DNA of 13,875 nucleotides from CAZKUB01 sp964592335 (GTDB taxonomy: Archaea; Thermoplasmatota; E2; DHVEG-1). The notes under the pieces were generated by a model. It saw only the letters and a program-made list of their open reading frames with translations, was not told the origin of the DNA and ran no database searches. The stretch is taken from contig CAZQEU010000043.1 of NCBI GenBank assembly GCA_964592335.1, positions 1 through 13,875 on the forward strand, read 5' to 3'. Both the position numbers and the translations under genes were made by a program. Positions 6,720 to 13,479 of the stretch are shown in pieces (within the stretch, counting starts at the first letter, position 1; the number at the start of each line of letters is the position of its first letter).

Positions 6720-7784
6720 TTGGCAAGGTTTACAAAAAAATCTTCAAAGACAAAGGGTCTTCCACCAGGCACACTTGTTCATGTTGGTGATAAAAAAACT
6801 GAGAAAACAGAGATTAGTGTAATTGATTATAACAGCAAAAATTTAAAAGAATTTGTCTGCAAAGATGTAGCAGATTGCTTTGGTTTAAAAGGAAAAAATA
6901 GTATTTCATGGATTAATGCAGACGGGATTTTTGATGTAAACATAATTGAGAGGATCGGGAAAAAATTTGATATACATTCACTTGTCCTCGAAGATATTGT
7001 AAATACTGAGCAGCGTCCAAAATTTGAGGATCATGAAAAATATGTTTTCATTGTTTTAAAAATGCTTCATTATGATGAGGTGGACAGTAGAGTAAAAGTT
7101 GAGCAAATAAGCTTTATTTTAACCCGCAGCTGTGTTATTTCTTTTCAGGAGATGAAAGGAGACGTCTTTGATGCAGTACGTGATAGAATAAGAAGTAACA
7201 AAGGCCGAATTAGAAAGATGGGTGCTGATTACCTGTTATATGCATTAATTGATGCAATTGTTGATAATTATTTTGTGATACTTGAGAAAATCGGTGAGAG
7301 AATTGAAGATATGGAAGAAATCCTTGTCGATGATCCATCCCCTAAGACCCTTCAAAAGATTTATAACCTCAAGCGCGAGATGGTTTTTATCAGAAAGTCC
7401 GTCTGGCCTCTTAGAGAAGTAATAAGCAGTCTTGTTCGTGAAGAGTCACGTCTTTTCAGAAAAACCACCAATGTTTTCTTACGTGATGTTTATGATCATA
7501 CAATCCAGGTTATAGACACTGTTGAAACGTTTAGAGATATGGTCTCAGGTATGCTTGATATTTATATGAGTAGTGTCAGCAATAAAATGAATGAGGTGAT
7601 GAAGGTTCTCACTATTTTTGCTGCGATTTTTATTCCTCTTACTTTTATCGCAGGTATTTATGGTATGAACTTTGAAAACATGCCTGAGCTTGGCTGGCAA
7701 TGGGGCTATCCGATGATATGGACAGTTATAATTATTGTAAGTGTTTCAATGCTTGTTTATTTCAAACAAAAGAGATGGTTGTAA
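6720..7784 (+). CDS. corA: CorA-type magnesium/divalent cation transporter
   Basis: Pentameric inner-membrane channel for Mg2+, and in some members Co2+ or Ni2+. The 354-residue protein has a large N-terminal cytosolic domain with WINADGI and a DIVNTEQRPKFE segment, then the long stalk helix (about 200-290). Two C-terminal membrane helices follow, with the diagnostic selectivity-filter motif YGMNF (GMN at 315-317) between them, then the short basic tail KQKRW. The length and order are normal for the family. The start is TTG with GGTGA 6 nt upstream; the first Met codon in frame is far inside the domain. Lying between a mechanosensitive channel and small membrane proteins, it points to an ion-homeostasis operon. 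Metal preference is not determinable here. Confidence 0.95.
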   Translation: MARFTKKSSKTKGLPPGTLVHVGDKKTEKTEISVIDYNSKNLKEFVCKDVADCFGLKGKNSISWINADGIFDVNIIERIGKKFDIHSLVLEDIVNTEQRPKFEDHEKYVFIVLKMLHYDEVDSRVKVEQISFILTRSCVISFQEMKGDVFDAVRDRIRSNKGRIRKMGADYLLYALIDAIVDNYFVILEKIGERIEDMEEILVDDPSPKTLQKIYNLKREMVFIRKSVWPLREVISSLVREESRLFRKTTNVFLRDVYDHTIQVIDTVETFRDMVSGMLDIYMSSVSNKMNEVMKVLTIFAAIFIPLTFIAGIYGMNFENMPELGWQWGYPMIWTVIIIVSVSMLVYFKQKRWL

Positions 7785-7800
7785 AAAAAAGGGTTTTTTT
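7785..7800 (+). other. A-run / GGG / T-run spacer between CorA and the next gene
   Basis: The gap is an A-run, GGG and a run of seven T, which can pair as a 7-bp A:T stem with a 3-nt loop. AAGGG here is also the only possible ribosome-binding site for ATG 7801. It may weaken transcription or translation between the two operon halves. An A:T-only stem is weak, so treat it as a curiosity. Confidence 0.25.
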
Positions 7801-8463
7801 ATGCAAAAATCAAAGATTAACACTGCTGCGTTGTTATCATCTTATATTCTTAAGATATTCATCGTAGTTTTACTTGCAGTTTCTATAGATAACAAAAACT
7901 TGGAATGGGTTTTTGGTGCAAGCTTGGGATTAATTGTAAGCCTGATTCCATCCATTCTTAAGAGAAACTATGAAATCACATTGCCTTTAGTAATAGATCT
8001 TCTCATAACAATCGCACTTGTAATGCATATAGGAGGTGGCATTCTTAATGCATATCAAACAATAACTTATTATGATATTATTACTCATTTTGTCTCAAGT
8101 TTTTTGGTTGCTTTTCTTGCATTTGTAATAATCTATATCCTGCATGTTTACTGGGATGGTCTTATCATGGATAAATATGCTATGGCTTTTCTAGTGGTAA
8201 TTGTAACCGTTGCAATGGGCGTTATATGGGAGTATAATGAATGGGTTACAGATATGATATTTGGAACAAATGAGCAATGGGGTTATGCTGATACTCTCAA
8301 GGATTTATTCATTGATCTCTTGGCAGGTGTTTTTATGGCAATTGTTGGAGTGAGTTTAATCAAGCGTGGCAGATTTGATGATTTGACCGATGATTTAGGT
8401 GAACAAGTAGACAAAAAGATTATAGATCGTCTTGAAAAAAGAAAACAGAGGAAGAAACAATGA
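7801..8463 (+). CDS. DUF2238/YjdF-like integral membrane protein (copy 1)
   Basis: A 220-residue protein with about six to seven hydrophobic segments and a basic, charged C-terminal tail (about 190-220). It carries polar residues inside membrane segments in the pattern I recall for the DUF2238/YjdF family: YDIITHF (91-97), WEYNEW (143-148), and QWGYADTLKDLFID, where D164, D168 and D172 are spaced one helix turn apart. The function of the family is unknown; the buried His, Glu and Asp suggest metal or proton handling. I start at ATG 7801, because the frame's earlier GTG at 7741 lies inside corA and would add a non-conserved basic stretch. Its stop overlaps the next ATG (ATGA at 8460). The next gene is a diverged paralogue. 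Confidence 0.7.
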   Translation: MQKSKINTAALLSSYILKIFIVVLLAVSIDNKNLEWVFGASLGLIVSLIPSILKRNYEITLPLVIDLLITIALVMHIGGGILNAYQTITYYDIITHFVSSFLVAFLAFVIIYILHVYWDGLIMDKYAMAFLVVIVTVAMGVIWEYNEWVTDMIFGTNEQWGYADTLKDLFIDLLAGVFMAIVGVSLIKRGRFDDLTDDLGEQVDKKIIDRLEKRKQRKKQ

Positions 8464-9104
8464 CTTTAAAAGATATCTTTCAAAAAAAATATATTACCTG
8501 GACTTTTGTACTAAGAATTGTAATGGTTGTATCAATTATTCTTGCTTTCATAAAGAAGGATTATTTCTGGGTAGCCGGAACATTTGTTGGTCTATTTATT
8601 AGTCTGCTCCCAACTATTTTTAAAAGAAATATAAAGTTTACACTTCCTTGGACTTTTGATTTTTTTATAGCAATCATTTCAATTCTACATGTTGGAGGAA
8701 GACTGCTTGATTACTATTATACAATACCAAATTATTTGTTGTTTACAAGGCTGATAATATCTTTTTTTGTAGCTTTTCTAGCTTTTACTATGATTTACAT
8801 CCTTGATGTTTACTGGGATGGCCTTATCATGGATAAATACGCTATGGCTTTTATGACCGTTGTTTTTACCATGTTTGTTGGTGTAATCCTTGAGTTTGTG
8901 AAATGGTTGAATATTACAGGTACATATTATATTAAAACAAACATGGCATTGATGCAGAATCTAACAGCCGATACTATAGCCGGGGTAATAATTGCTTTTA
9001 TTGGAGTAAGTTTGATCAAGCGTGGCAGATTTGATAAGCTGACTGGTGATTTTGGCAGACAAGTAGATGAAATGATTATAGATAGGATGAGTGCTAAGAA
9101 ATGA
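8460..9104 (+). CDS. DUF2238/YjdF-like membrane protein (copy 2, polar motifs eroded)
   Basis: A 214-residue paralogue of the preceding protein with the same hydrophobic profile, a near-identical central segment (VYWDGLIMDKYAMAF) and the same GVSLIKRGRFD tail motif. It overlaps both neighbours by four bases (ATGA at 8460 and 9101), so it is cleanly in the operon. The buried polar residues that mark copy 1 are mostly gone: YDIITHF has become YLLFTRL (92-98), WEYNEW is LEFVKW (144-149, keeping only the first Glu and last Trp), and of D164, D168 and D172 only the last is kept (A163, N167, D171). The reading frame is intact. It may therefore be a structural partner of copy 1 rather than a second active copy. 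Function unknown. Confidence 0.7.
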   Translation: MTLKDIFQKKYITWTFVLRIVMVVSIILAFIKKDYFWVAGTFVGLFISLLPTIFKRNIKFTLPWTFDFFIAIISILHVGGRLLDYYYTIPNYLLFTRLIISFFVAFLAFTMIYILDVYWDGLIMDKYAMAFMTVVFTMFVGVILEFVKWLNITGTYYIKTNMALMQNLTADTIAGVIIAFIGVSLIKRGRFDKLTGDFGRQVDEMIIDRMSAKK

Positions 9105-9619
9105 GAATAATAGATAAAAAAGTAAAAACCAATCTTGGAAATTATATTTTTCAGTGCTTTCTTGCAACATTTACTCTCCTTGCAGTACTAATTTTCTTAA
9201 ATGTTTTAACAGAAACTGCGATAATTGCAGCACTTGGTGCTAGTGCTTTTATCGTGTTTACCATGCCTAATATGTATTCATCTGATCCAAGGCGTCTTAT
9301 AGGAGGATATATTATTGGTATTTTGGTAGGAATTATTTTTTATTTTATATCAACTAGCAATCCCGCGGAGGTTTTGTTTTTAAATGGTTCTACCAGCCTA
9401 ATATTTTTTGGAGCACTCGCGGTTGGTATATCAATTCTTATTATGACCGTTACAAACACTGAGCATGCACCTGCTGCAGGAATATCACTGGGTCTTGTTA
9501 TCAACCAGTGGACGAATATTACAATTTTGTTTATCCTTGTTGCAGTTCTTTGGATGGCAGTTGTTAGAAAAGTGTTGAAACCTTATCTTATCAATCTTAC
9601 GTCTCCTAATGATAAGTGA
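9101..9619 (+). CDS. HPP-family integral membrane protein
   Basis: A 172-residue protein with four hydrophobic segments (about 14-37, 40-56, 68-85, 105-122) and a last pair near 128-155. The ALGASAF segment, the DPRRLIGGY loop and the AVGISI...T-EHAPAAG stretch match the HPP family (PF04982). Plant and cyanobacterial HPP members have been linked to nitrite transport in chloroplasts; archaeal members are uncharacterised. The family's namesake His-Pro-Pro is His-Ala-Pro here (H122-A123-P124), with the following Ala-Gly kept. It is the last gene of the operon starting at 5636, joined to copy 2 of the DUF2238-like pair by an ATGA overlap. Nothing here shows that it transports nitrite. Confidence 0.82.
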   Translation: MRIIDKKVKTNLGNYIFQCFLATFTLLAVLIFLNVLTETAIIAALGASAFIVFTMPNMYSSDPRRLIGGYIIGILVGIIFYFISTSNPAEVLFLNGSTSLIFFGALAVGISILIMTVTNTEHAPAAGISLGLVINQWTNITILFILVAVLWMAVVRKVLKPYLINLTSPNDK

Positions 9620-9629
9620 ATAGTTTCAA

Positions 9630-9675
9630 GCTTTGCCTTAAAACTTACTTTTAAATTAGACTTTTAGGACAAAGC
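9630..9675. repeat. imperfect inverted repeat after the HPP gene
   Basis: GCTTTGCCTT (9630-9639) and AGGACAAAGC (9666-9675) pair at 8 of 10 positions around a 26-nt AT-rich loop. TTTGCCT (9632-9638) also pairs perfectly with AGGCAAA (9683-9689). These competing arms lie between the end of one operon and the promoter of the next. They could be a terminator-like structure or a protein site. Confidence 0.3.
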
Positions 9676-9690
9676 CAATTTCAGGCAAAA

Positions 9691-9700
9691 ATTAATATAC
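9691..9700 (+). promoter_or_regulatory. candidate TATA box of the surface-protein operon
   Basis: ATTAATATAC lies about 27 bp upstream of the expected start site near 9722-9726, which falls at the left edge of the palindrome at 9722-9741. It would give either a nearly leaderless GTG start at 9727 or a leader of about 30 nt to ATG 9754. Confidence 0.45.
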
Positions 9701-9721
9701 AATAACTTACATATACGTACT

Positions 9722-9741
9722 AATACGTGTTAAAACGTATT
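9722..9741. promoter_or_regulatory. 20-bp near-palindrome with phased ACGT cores, likely operator
   Basis: AATACGTGTT / AAAACGTATT are inverted copies matching at 9 of 10 positions, with a perfect 7-bp outer arm AATACGT ... ACGTATT around a 6-bp centre. A further ACGT lies at 9715, so ACGT recurs at 9715, 9725 and 9735, exactly 10 bp or one helical turn apart. The element straddles the predicted transcription start, where a bound repressor would block initiation. The sequence structure is certain; the regulatory role is inferred. Confidence 0.5.
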
Positions 9742-9753
9742 GGACGGGGGGAT

Positions 9754-12669
9754 ATGTCAAAAGAAAAAATAAAAAGATCAATAATAGTTATTTCGTTATT
9801 ATTAATCCTATTCATCACACCATTTAATCCCCAAACTGTTTTAGCCTATAAACAAGTTAATCATGAAGAGGTGGGTACTTCTAGATTGCAAAATGGCTTA
9901 ATCGAAGTTTTTTATACTTCCGATTCTTTGGTTCAGAAAGATCTTGCTGAGCAATGTCTAGATATAATTTATGAAGAATATAAAATATGTTCAGAAATCA
10001 TGAATCTTTCCATCGATGAGCTTAATCCTTGTTCACTTGTTTTTTGTGACAGTGTAAATGATCCATATGTTACCGAGTGCAAATGGTTTTCATATGTAGA
10101 TGAAGTGCAATGTTGGCCCATTATTGGTGAAACAAATCTTTCTTTTGAAAGCCCAATAAATGTATGGATGCTTTATCATTTGTTACCCCATGAAATTGCG
10201 GATACCACTTTAAGAGTAAGAAATGTAGATCCTACCTATGGTGGTTGGTTTATTGAAGGCATTGGAGAATATGCTAAGTTAACATGCGCTGAAAAACTTA
10301 ACAAATTGAATGAATCTAGTTGGTTGAACTATGTTAGAAATGATTTAAATGATTTATCTAGTCAGAAATATAGGATAGTAGATCTTTCAAATAGGAATAG
10401 CTTTAAGGATTATGCTGGTCCTGAATCAGAAGACAAGTCAGTTTTTTATGTTGGATCTCTTGTTTATATTTATGATCTTGTTGAAAAATATGGCGATCAA
10501 TTTATCTCTGATGTTGTAGCAAATAATTGTACATCCTATCAAGAAATACGAAACGTTATCAAAGAATCAACTGGATATGATATTGAGGATTCTATAAAAA
10601 ACGTAACAGTTGGGTGGATATTAGAAGAATATATTTCATTATTAGAGGAATTTAATGTTAATATTTCCGAATTGCAACAGTTGAAAAAAATAAGGGGCAT
10701 TGCTGTTGGATCAGATATTGTTGGAGATGAATCAGAAATTTCTGATATTATCAGTTTTATTGATGATTGCAATATTAATATGCTGGTAGTAGACTTTGGT
10801 TGGATAACCTGGTCGTGGAATCATACAAATTTTGATGATGTAAGTATTTTTATCAATGAATCTAAACAAAGAGAAATTCCTACTTGGCTGATGTACAGAG
10901 CAAGAACACTAGAAGGAGAATATGAACATCTTCAACATCAGATAAGTAAAACTGGAGAAGTTGATAGTAGAAATATTTGTTTTTCAAATAATAAATCCAG
11001 AAAATGGTCTATTAACTGGGCACATAAACTATTGGAAAAATATCCTTCTGTAGATGGAATAATACTTTACAATCCTTATTACTCATCTAACGCTTGTTAC
11101 TGCACATCATGCTTGGAAAAGTTCAAAAATCACACTGGAATCATTGAAAACCCTGTTGATTTTGAAATTGGTACAACTGAAAATAATAAATGGTTGAATT
11201 GGAAAAAGGAAGAGCTGGCAGGTTTTATAAATGAATGGAAAAATGACATGTCATCTTTTTATCCTGATCTAAAATTTGGTTTAGTTTTAAACTCTAATGA
11301 ATATGCAAATATTCTTGCACAAAATATCTCCCAGCTAGGTAAAATAGTCGATATAATTTGTCCATTTACAGCACTTGATTCTGTAACTGACGATGACTTT
11401 TCAGGAAAAATATGCAATGATGTAAAAGAGATTACAAATGCAACGGTTATTGCAGATATAAAAATCTATGGGCCTTATAAAAATGATGACACCGACATTA
11501 TAAACGCAATGAAAAGTGTATTAGAATCCAACGGAGATGGTTTTTTCATTTGGTGTTATGACCAACTATACTCAACAAAATATGATTTAGAATCTATCAA
11601 AAAAAGTTATAACTATTATTATGAGAGCGAAATAAACACGGAAGATGATGAAAATAACTATAGCAGTAATACAGAGGATAGTAACATCATATTCTACATT
11701 TTTGCAATAATAATTACTTTGCTGATATCAGTTATTTTACTTTTGATTATTTTGCAAATAAGAAAAAGAAAAAAAGTACTTATGCCAAAAAAACTTGTAA
11801 TCTTATTAACGGTAATGATAATTGTCGCAGCTATTGCAGCTGGTTTGTTTTTCTCCTTTCAAGATAAAGAAAATGAAAATCCATTCATTGGAACATGGGA
11901 AGTATCCTCAGGGAGTAGTATAGATAATGCAACATATTTTTCATTTTATAAGAACAATACTTATTCAACAAATTATGGTGTTTCACAAGGATTGTTGTGG
12001 GAAAATTATAAAATAGAAAAAGGTAAAATCAATATTACAAACCCAGATATAAGTGTTTTACCTTCTTTTTTAGTTTTTGAGTATGAATTCTCAAAGAATG
12101 GTACAAATCTAAATCTTTACTACGAAGGTTTCACAATAGTATTAACAAAAGCAATAGATGAAGATGCAAACACTTTTGAATTTGAAACAGGAGATAATAT
12201 CCTACAGAACTCTGGATTTGAGGAAGGTCTAGGTGATGAACCAGAATATTGGAGCAAGGCCGTTATACCAGCTGAAAAATTAAAAATGTCTTGGGATAAT
12301 GAAACAAAATACAGTAGAAACAAAAGTGTTAGCATCAATAATAGCCATATTTATGATGACCAAGTAAGCAACAATTGGTTTCAACGAATTCAAAATATTC
12401 CAGTTGGAAGAACCGTTGAATTATCTGGTTGGGTTAAAACAATAAATGCGGAGAATGTGGTCATGGTTATACAGTGTCTTGATAAAGAGTATAATTTTTT
12501 AGGCTTCGGGACAACTCAGACGAAAAATAATATTACTGGTACAAAAGACTGGCAAATGTATAATGCATCTGTATATATTCCAGATGAAACAGATAAACTT
12601 TCAGTTGCTTTGGCACTTACAGGAACAGGGCAAGTATGGTTTGATGACGTTAAACTAATAATAAAATAA
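9754..12669 (+). CDS. multi-domain surface protein: peptidase-MA-like, TIM-barrel, lipocalin-like, CBM-like
   Basis: A 971-residue exported protein. Residues 1-31 form a Sec signal peptide (KRS, hydrophobic run, cleavage likely after TVLA). About 32-300 is peptidase-MA-like, with LLPHEIAD (HE at 146-147) and WFIEGIGEY (165-173); the second zinc-ligand His of HExxH is Asp150. About 314-625 resembles a glycoside-hydrolase-like TIM barrel, with a CYCTSC cluster (448-453) as in GH42-like barrels. Membrane helices follow at about 645-671 and 680-702, joined by a basic loop. A lipocalin-like domain starts at FIGTW (711-715), and a beta-sandwich resembling carbohydrate-binding modules (NILQNSGFE, then VWFDDVKL) ends the chain. 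Many Cys in the first domain and numerous N-x-S/T sites fit an extracellular protein. ATG 9754 follows GGGGGGAT; GTG 9727 would add nine residues and lie within the operator. First gene of an operon continuing at 12685. Confidence 0.75.
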   Translation: MSKEKIKRSIIVISLLLILFITPFNPQTVLAYKQVNHEEVGTSRLQNGLIEVFYTSDSLVQKDLAEQCLDIIYEEYKICSEIMNLSIDELNPCSLVFCDSVNDPYVTECKWFSYVDEVQCWPIIGETNLSFESPINVWMLYHLLPHEIADTTLRVRNVDPTYGGWFIEGIGEYAKLTCAEKLNKLNESSWLNYVRNDLNDLSSQKYRIVDLSNRNSFKDYAGPESEDKSVFYVGSLVYIYDLVEKYGDQFISDVVANNCTSYQEIRNVIKESTGYDIEDSIKNVTVGWILEEYISLLEEFNVNISELQQLKKIRGIAVGSDIVGDESEISDIISFIDDCNINMLVVDFGWITWSWNHTNFDDVSIFINESKQREIPTWLMYRARTLEGEYEHLQHQISKTGEVDSRNICFSNNKSRKWSINWAHKLLEKYPSVDGIILYNPYYSSNACYCTSCLEKFKNHTGIIENPVDFEIGTTENNKWLNWKKEELAGFINEWKNDMSSFYPDLKFGLVLNSNEYANILAQNISQLGKIVDIICPFTALDSVTDDDFSGKICNDVKEITNATVIADIKIYGPYKNDDTDIINAMKSVLESNGDGFFIWCYDQLYSTKYDLESIKKSYNYYYESEINTEDDENNYSSNTEDSNIIFYIFAIIITLLISVILLLIILQIRKRKKVLMPKKLVILLTVMIIVAAIAAGLFFSFQDKENENPFIGTWEVSSGSSIDNATYFSFYKNNTYSTNYGVSQGLLWENYKIEKGKINITNPDISVLPSFLVFEYEFSKNGTNLNLYYEGFTIVLTKAIDEDANTFEFETGDNILQNSGFEEGLGDEPEYWSKAVIPAEKLKMSWDNETKYSRNKSVSINNSHIYDDQVSNNWFQRIQNIPVGRTVELSGWVKTINAENVVMVIQCLDKEYNFLGFGTTQTKNNITGTKDWQMYNASVYIPDETDKLSVALALTGTGQVWFDDVKLIIK

Positions 12670-12684
12670 AAGAGGTAATAAAAT

Positions 12685-12930
12685 ATGATTAAAAAAACAC
12701 AAGCAGTAGGAGTTACGCTGTTGATAGGAGGTATAATCTTAATATATCTCTATTCAGCTTTTCATGCTCTACAAAATATTGATATTGCATCAGTACCTAT
12801 TGCAATAATATTTGGTGCAATAGCAATATTTATTGGAGCAGTAGCATTGCTCATATCAGTTTTTTATGAGCAAAAAAGTGACATGAAAAAAAGAAGAGAA
12901 GAAATACCAAAGGAGGATTTTGAACCATGA
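12685..12930 (+). CDS. small two-helix membrane protein of unknown function
   Basis: An 81-residue protein with two hydrophobic helices (about 8-27 and 38-62) and a highly charged C-terminal tail rich in Lys, Arg and Glu, which by the positive-inside rule should be cytosolic. I do not recognise a family. AGAGGT lies 8 nt before the ATG. The gene begins 15 nt after the surface-protein stop, and its TGA overlaps the next ATG (ATGA at 12927), so it is translationally tied to the first YbjQ gene. A membrane partner for the YbjQ protein is a reasonable guess from that coupling, no more. Confidence 0.65.
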   Translation: MIKKTQAVGVTLLIGGIILIYLYSAFHALQNIDIASVPIAIIFGAIAIFIGAVALLISVFYEQKSDMKKRREEIPKEDFEP

Positions 12931-13241
12931 AAATGACAAATACAGATTTTATACCCGGAAGAAAAGTAAGTGAAGTATTAGGCCTAGTAAGAGGAAATAC
13001 AATACAAGCAAAACACCTGGGAAAAGATATGGTAGCCGGTTTTAGAAACATAGTAGGTGGAGAAATAAAAGAATACACAGCAATGCTTTCGGAAGCAAGA
13101 GAAATAGCTCTAAAACGAATGGAGCAAAAAGCAGAAAAACTAGGTGCAGATGCAGTCATAAACGTACGTTTTATGACCTCTGCAGTAATGGGCGCTGCCG
13201 CTGAAATACTTGCATATGGTACTGCTGTTAAACTAAAATAG
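12927..13241 (+). CDS. YbjQ / UPF0145 family protein (copy 1)
   Basis: A 104-residue cytosolic protein of the YbjQ family (PF01906), known from structures to form ring-like pentamers and sometimes annotated as a heavy-metal-binding domain without firm proof. Family marks are FIPGRKVSEVLGLVRG at the N-terminus, the GGEIKEYT segment, and the C-terminal KLGADAVINVRF followed by AEILAYGTAV. The length is that of a single, complete domain. The ATG overlaps the previous stop and is preceded by AAGGAGGA; a second ATG at 12933 would remove two residues. A paralogue lies 240 bp downstream, separated by a small zinc-ribbon gene. Role unknown. Confidence 0.9.
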   Translation: MKMTNTDFIPGRKVSEVLGLVRGNTIQAKHLGKDMVAGFRNIVGGEIKEYTAMLSEAREIALKRMEQKAEKLGADAVINVRFMTSAVMGAAAEILAYGTAVKLK

Positions 13242-13249
13242 GAAAAAAT

Positions 13250-13465
13250 ATGAAAAAAGTAACTATTACAATTGATGATGAAGTCTGGGAATGGTGGAAA
13301 AAAAATTCTTGGATAAACCTCTCCCAGCTTGCAGAAAAAGAACTTAAACGTCTTCGTGCATTAGAGGAAAGAGTACTTGGAACATGTCCTAAATGTGGAT
13401 CTGAAAAACTAAGATTTGATGGTAAAAACTATAAATGTGCTAAATGCGGATTTGAATATAGCTAA
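13250..13465 (+). CDS. small ribbon-helix-helix-like plus zinc-ribbon protein
   Basis: A 71-residue protein in two parts. Residues 2-40 (KKVTITIDDEVWEWW, then NLSQLAEKELKRL) have the strand-helix-turn-helix rhythm of a ribbon-helix-helix DNA-binding domain, including the hydrophobic alternation VTITI typical of the strand. Residues 44-71 are a zinc ribbon with CPKC (46-49) and CAKC (63-66), enough to bind one zinc. Such a fusion could act as a small transcription factor or metal sensor, but the first part is short and I am less sure of it than of the zinc ribbon. It lies 8 nt after YbjQ copy 1, and its stop overlaps the ribosome-binding site of copy 2 (AAGGAGGAT at 13464), so all three are co-transcribed. 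Confidence 0.75.
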   Translation: MKKVTITIDDEVWEWWKKNSWINLSQLAEKELKRLRALEERVLGTCPKCGSEKLRFDGKNYKCAKCGFEYS

Positions 13466-13472
13466 GGAGGAT
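13464..13472 (+). promoter_or_regulatory. strong ribosome-binding site of YbjQ copy 2
   Basis: AAGGAGGAT is close to a full match to the archaeal anti-Shine-Dalgarno sequence. It overlaps the TAA stop of the preceding zinc-ribbon gene. GGAGG is 9 nt from ATG 13480, a normal distance, against 12 nt to the second ATG at 13483, so it favours the first. Confidence 0.6.
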
Positions 13473-13479
13473 AAAAATT

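Noticed and set aside
7741..7800. GTG start extending DUF2238-like copy 1 by 20 residues into corA
   Set aside because: The extension overlaps the CorA membrane helix codons in another frame; ATG 7801 after the corA stop matches the start of the paralogue.
9727..9753. GTG start for the large surface protein
   Set aside because: It would place the first codons within the palindrome. ATG 9754 has a G-rich ribosome-binding site and gives a normal signal peptide. A leaderless GTG start is not fully excluded.
11700..11880. Possible frameshift or lost stop joining two genes in the large surface protein
   Set aside because: The frame is continuous, with no repeat or homopolymer pattern demanding an error, and both sides code for plausible protein. 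It is kept as a fusion, with resequencing suggested.
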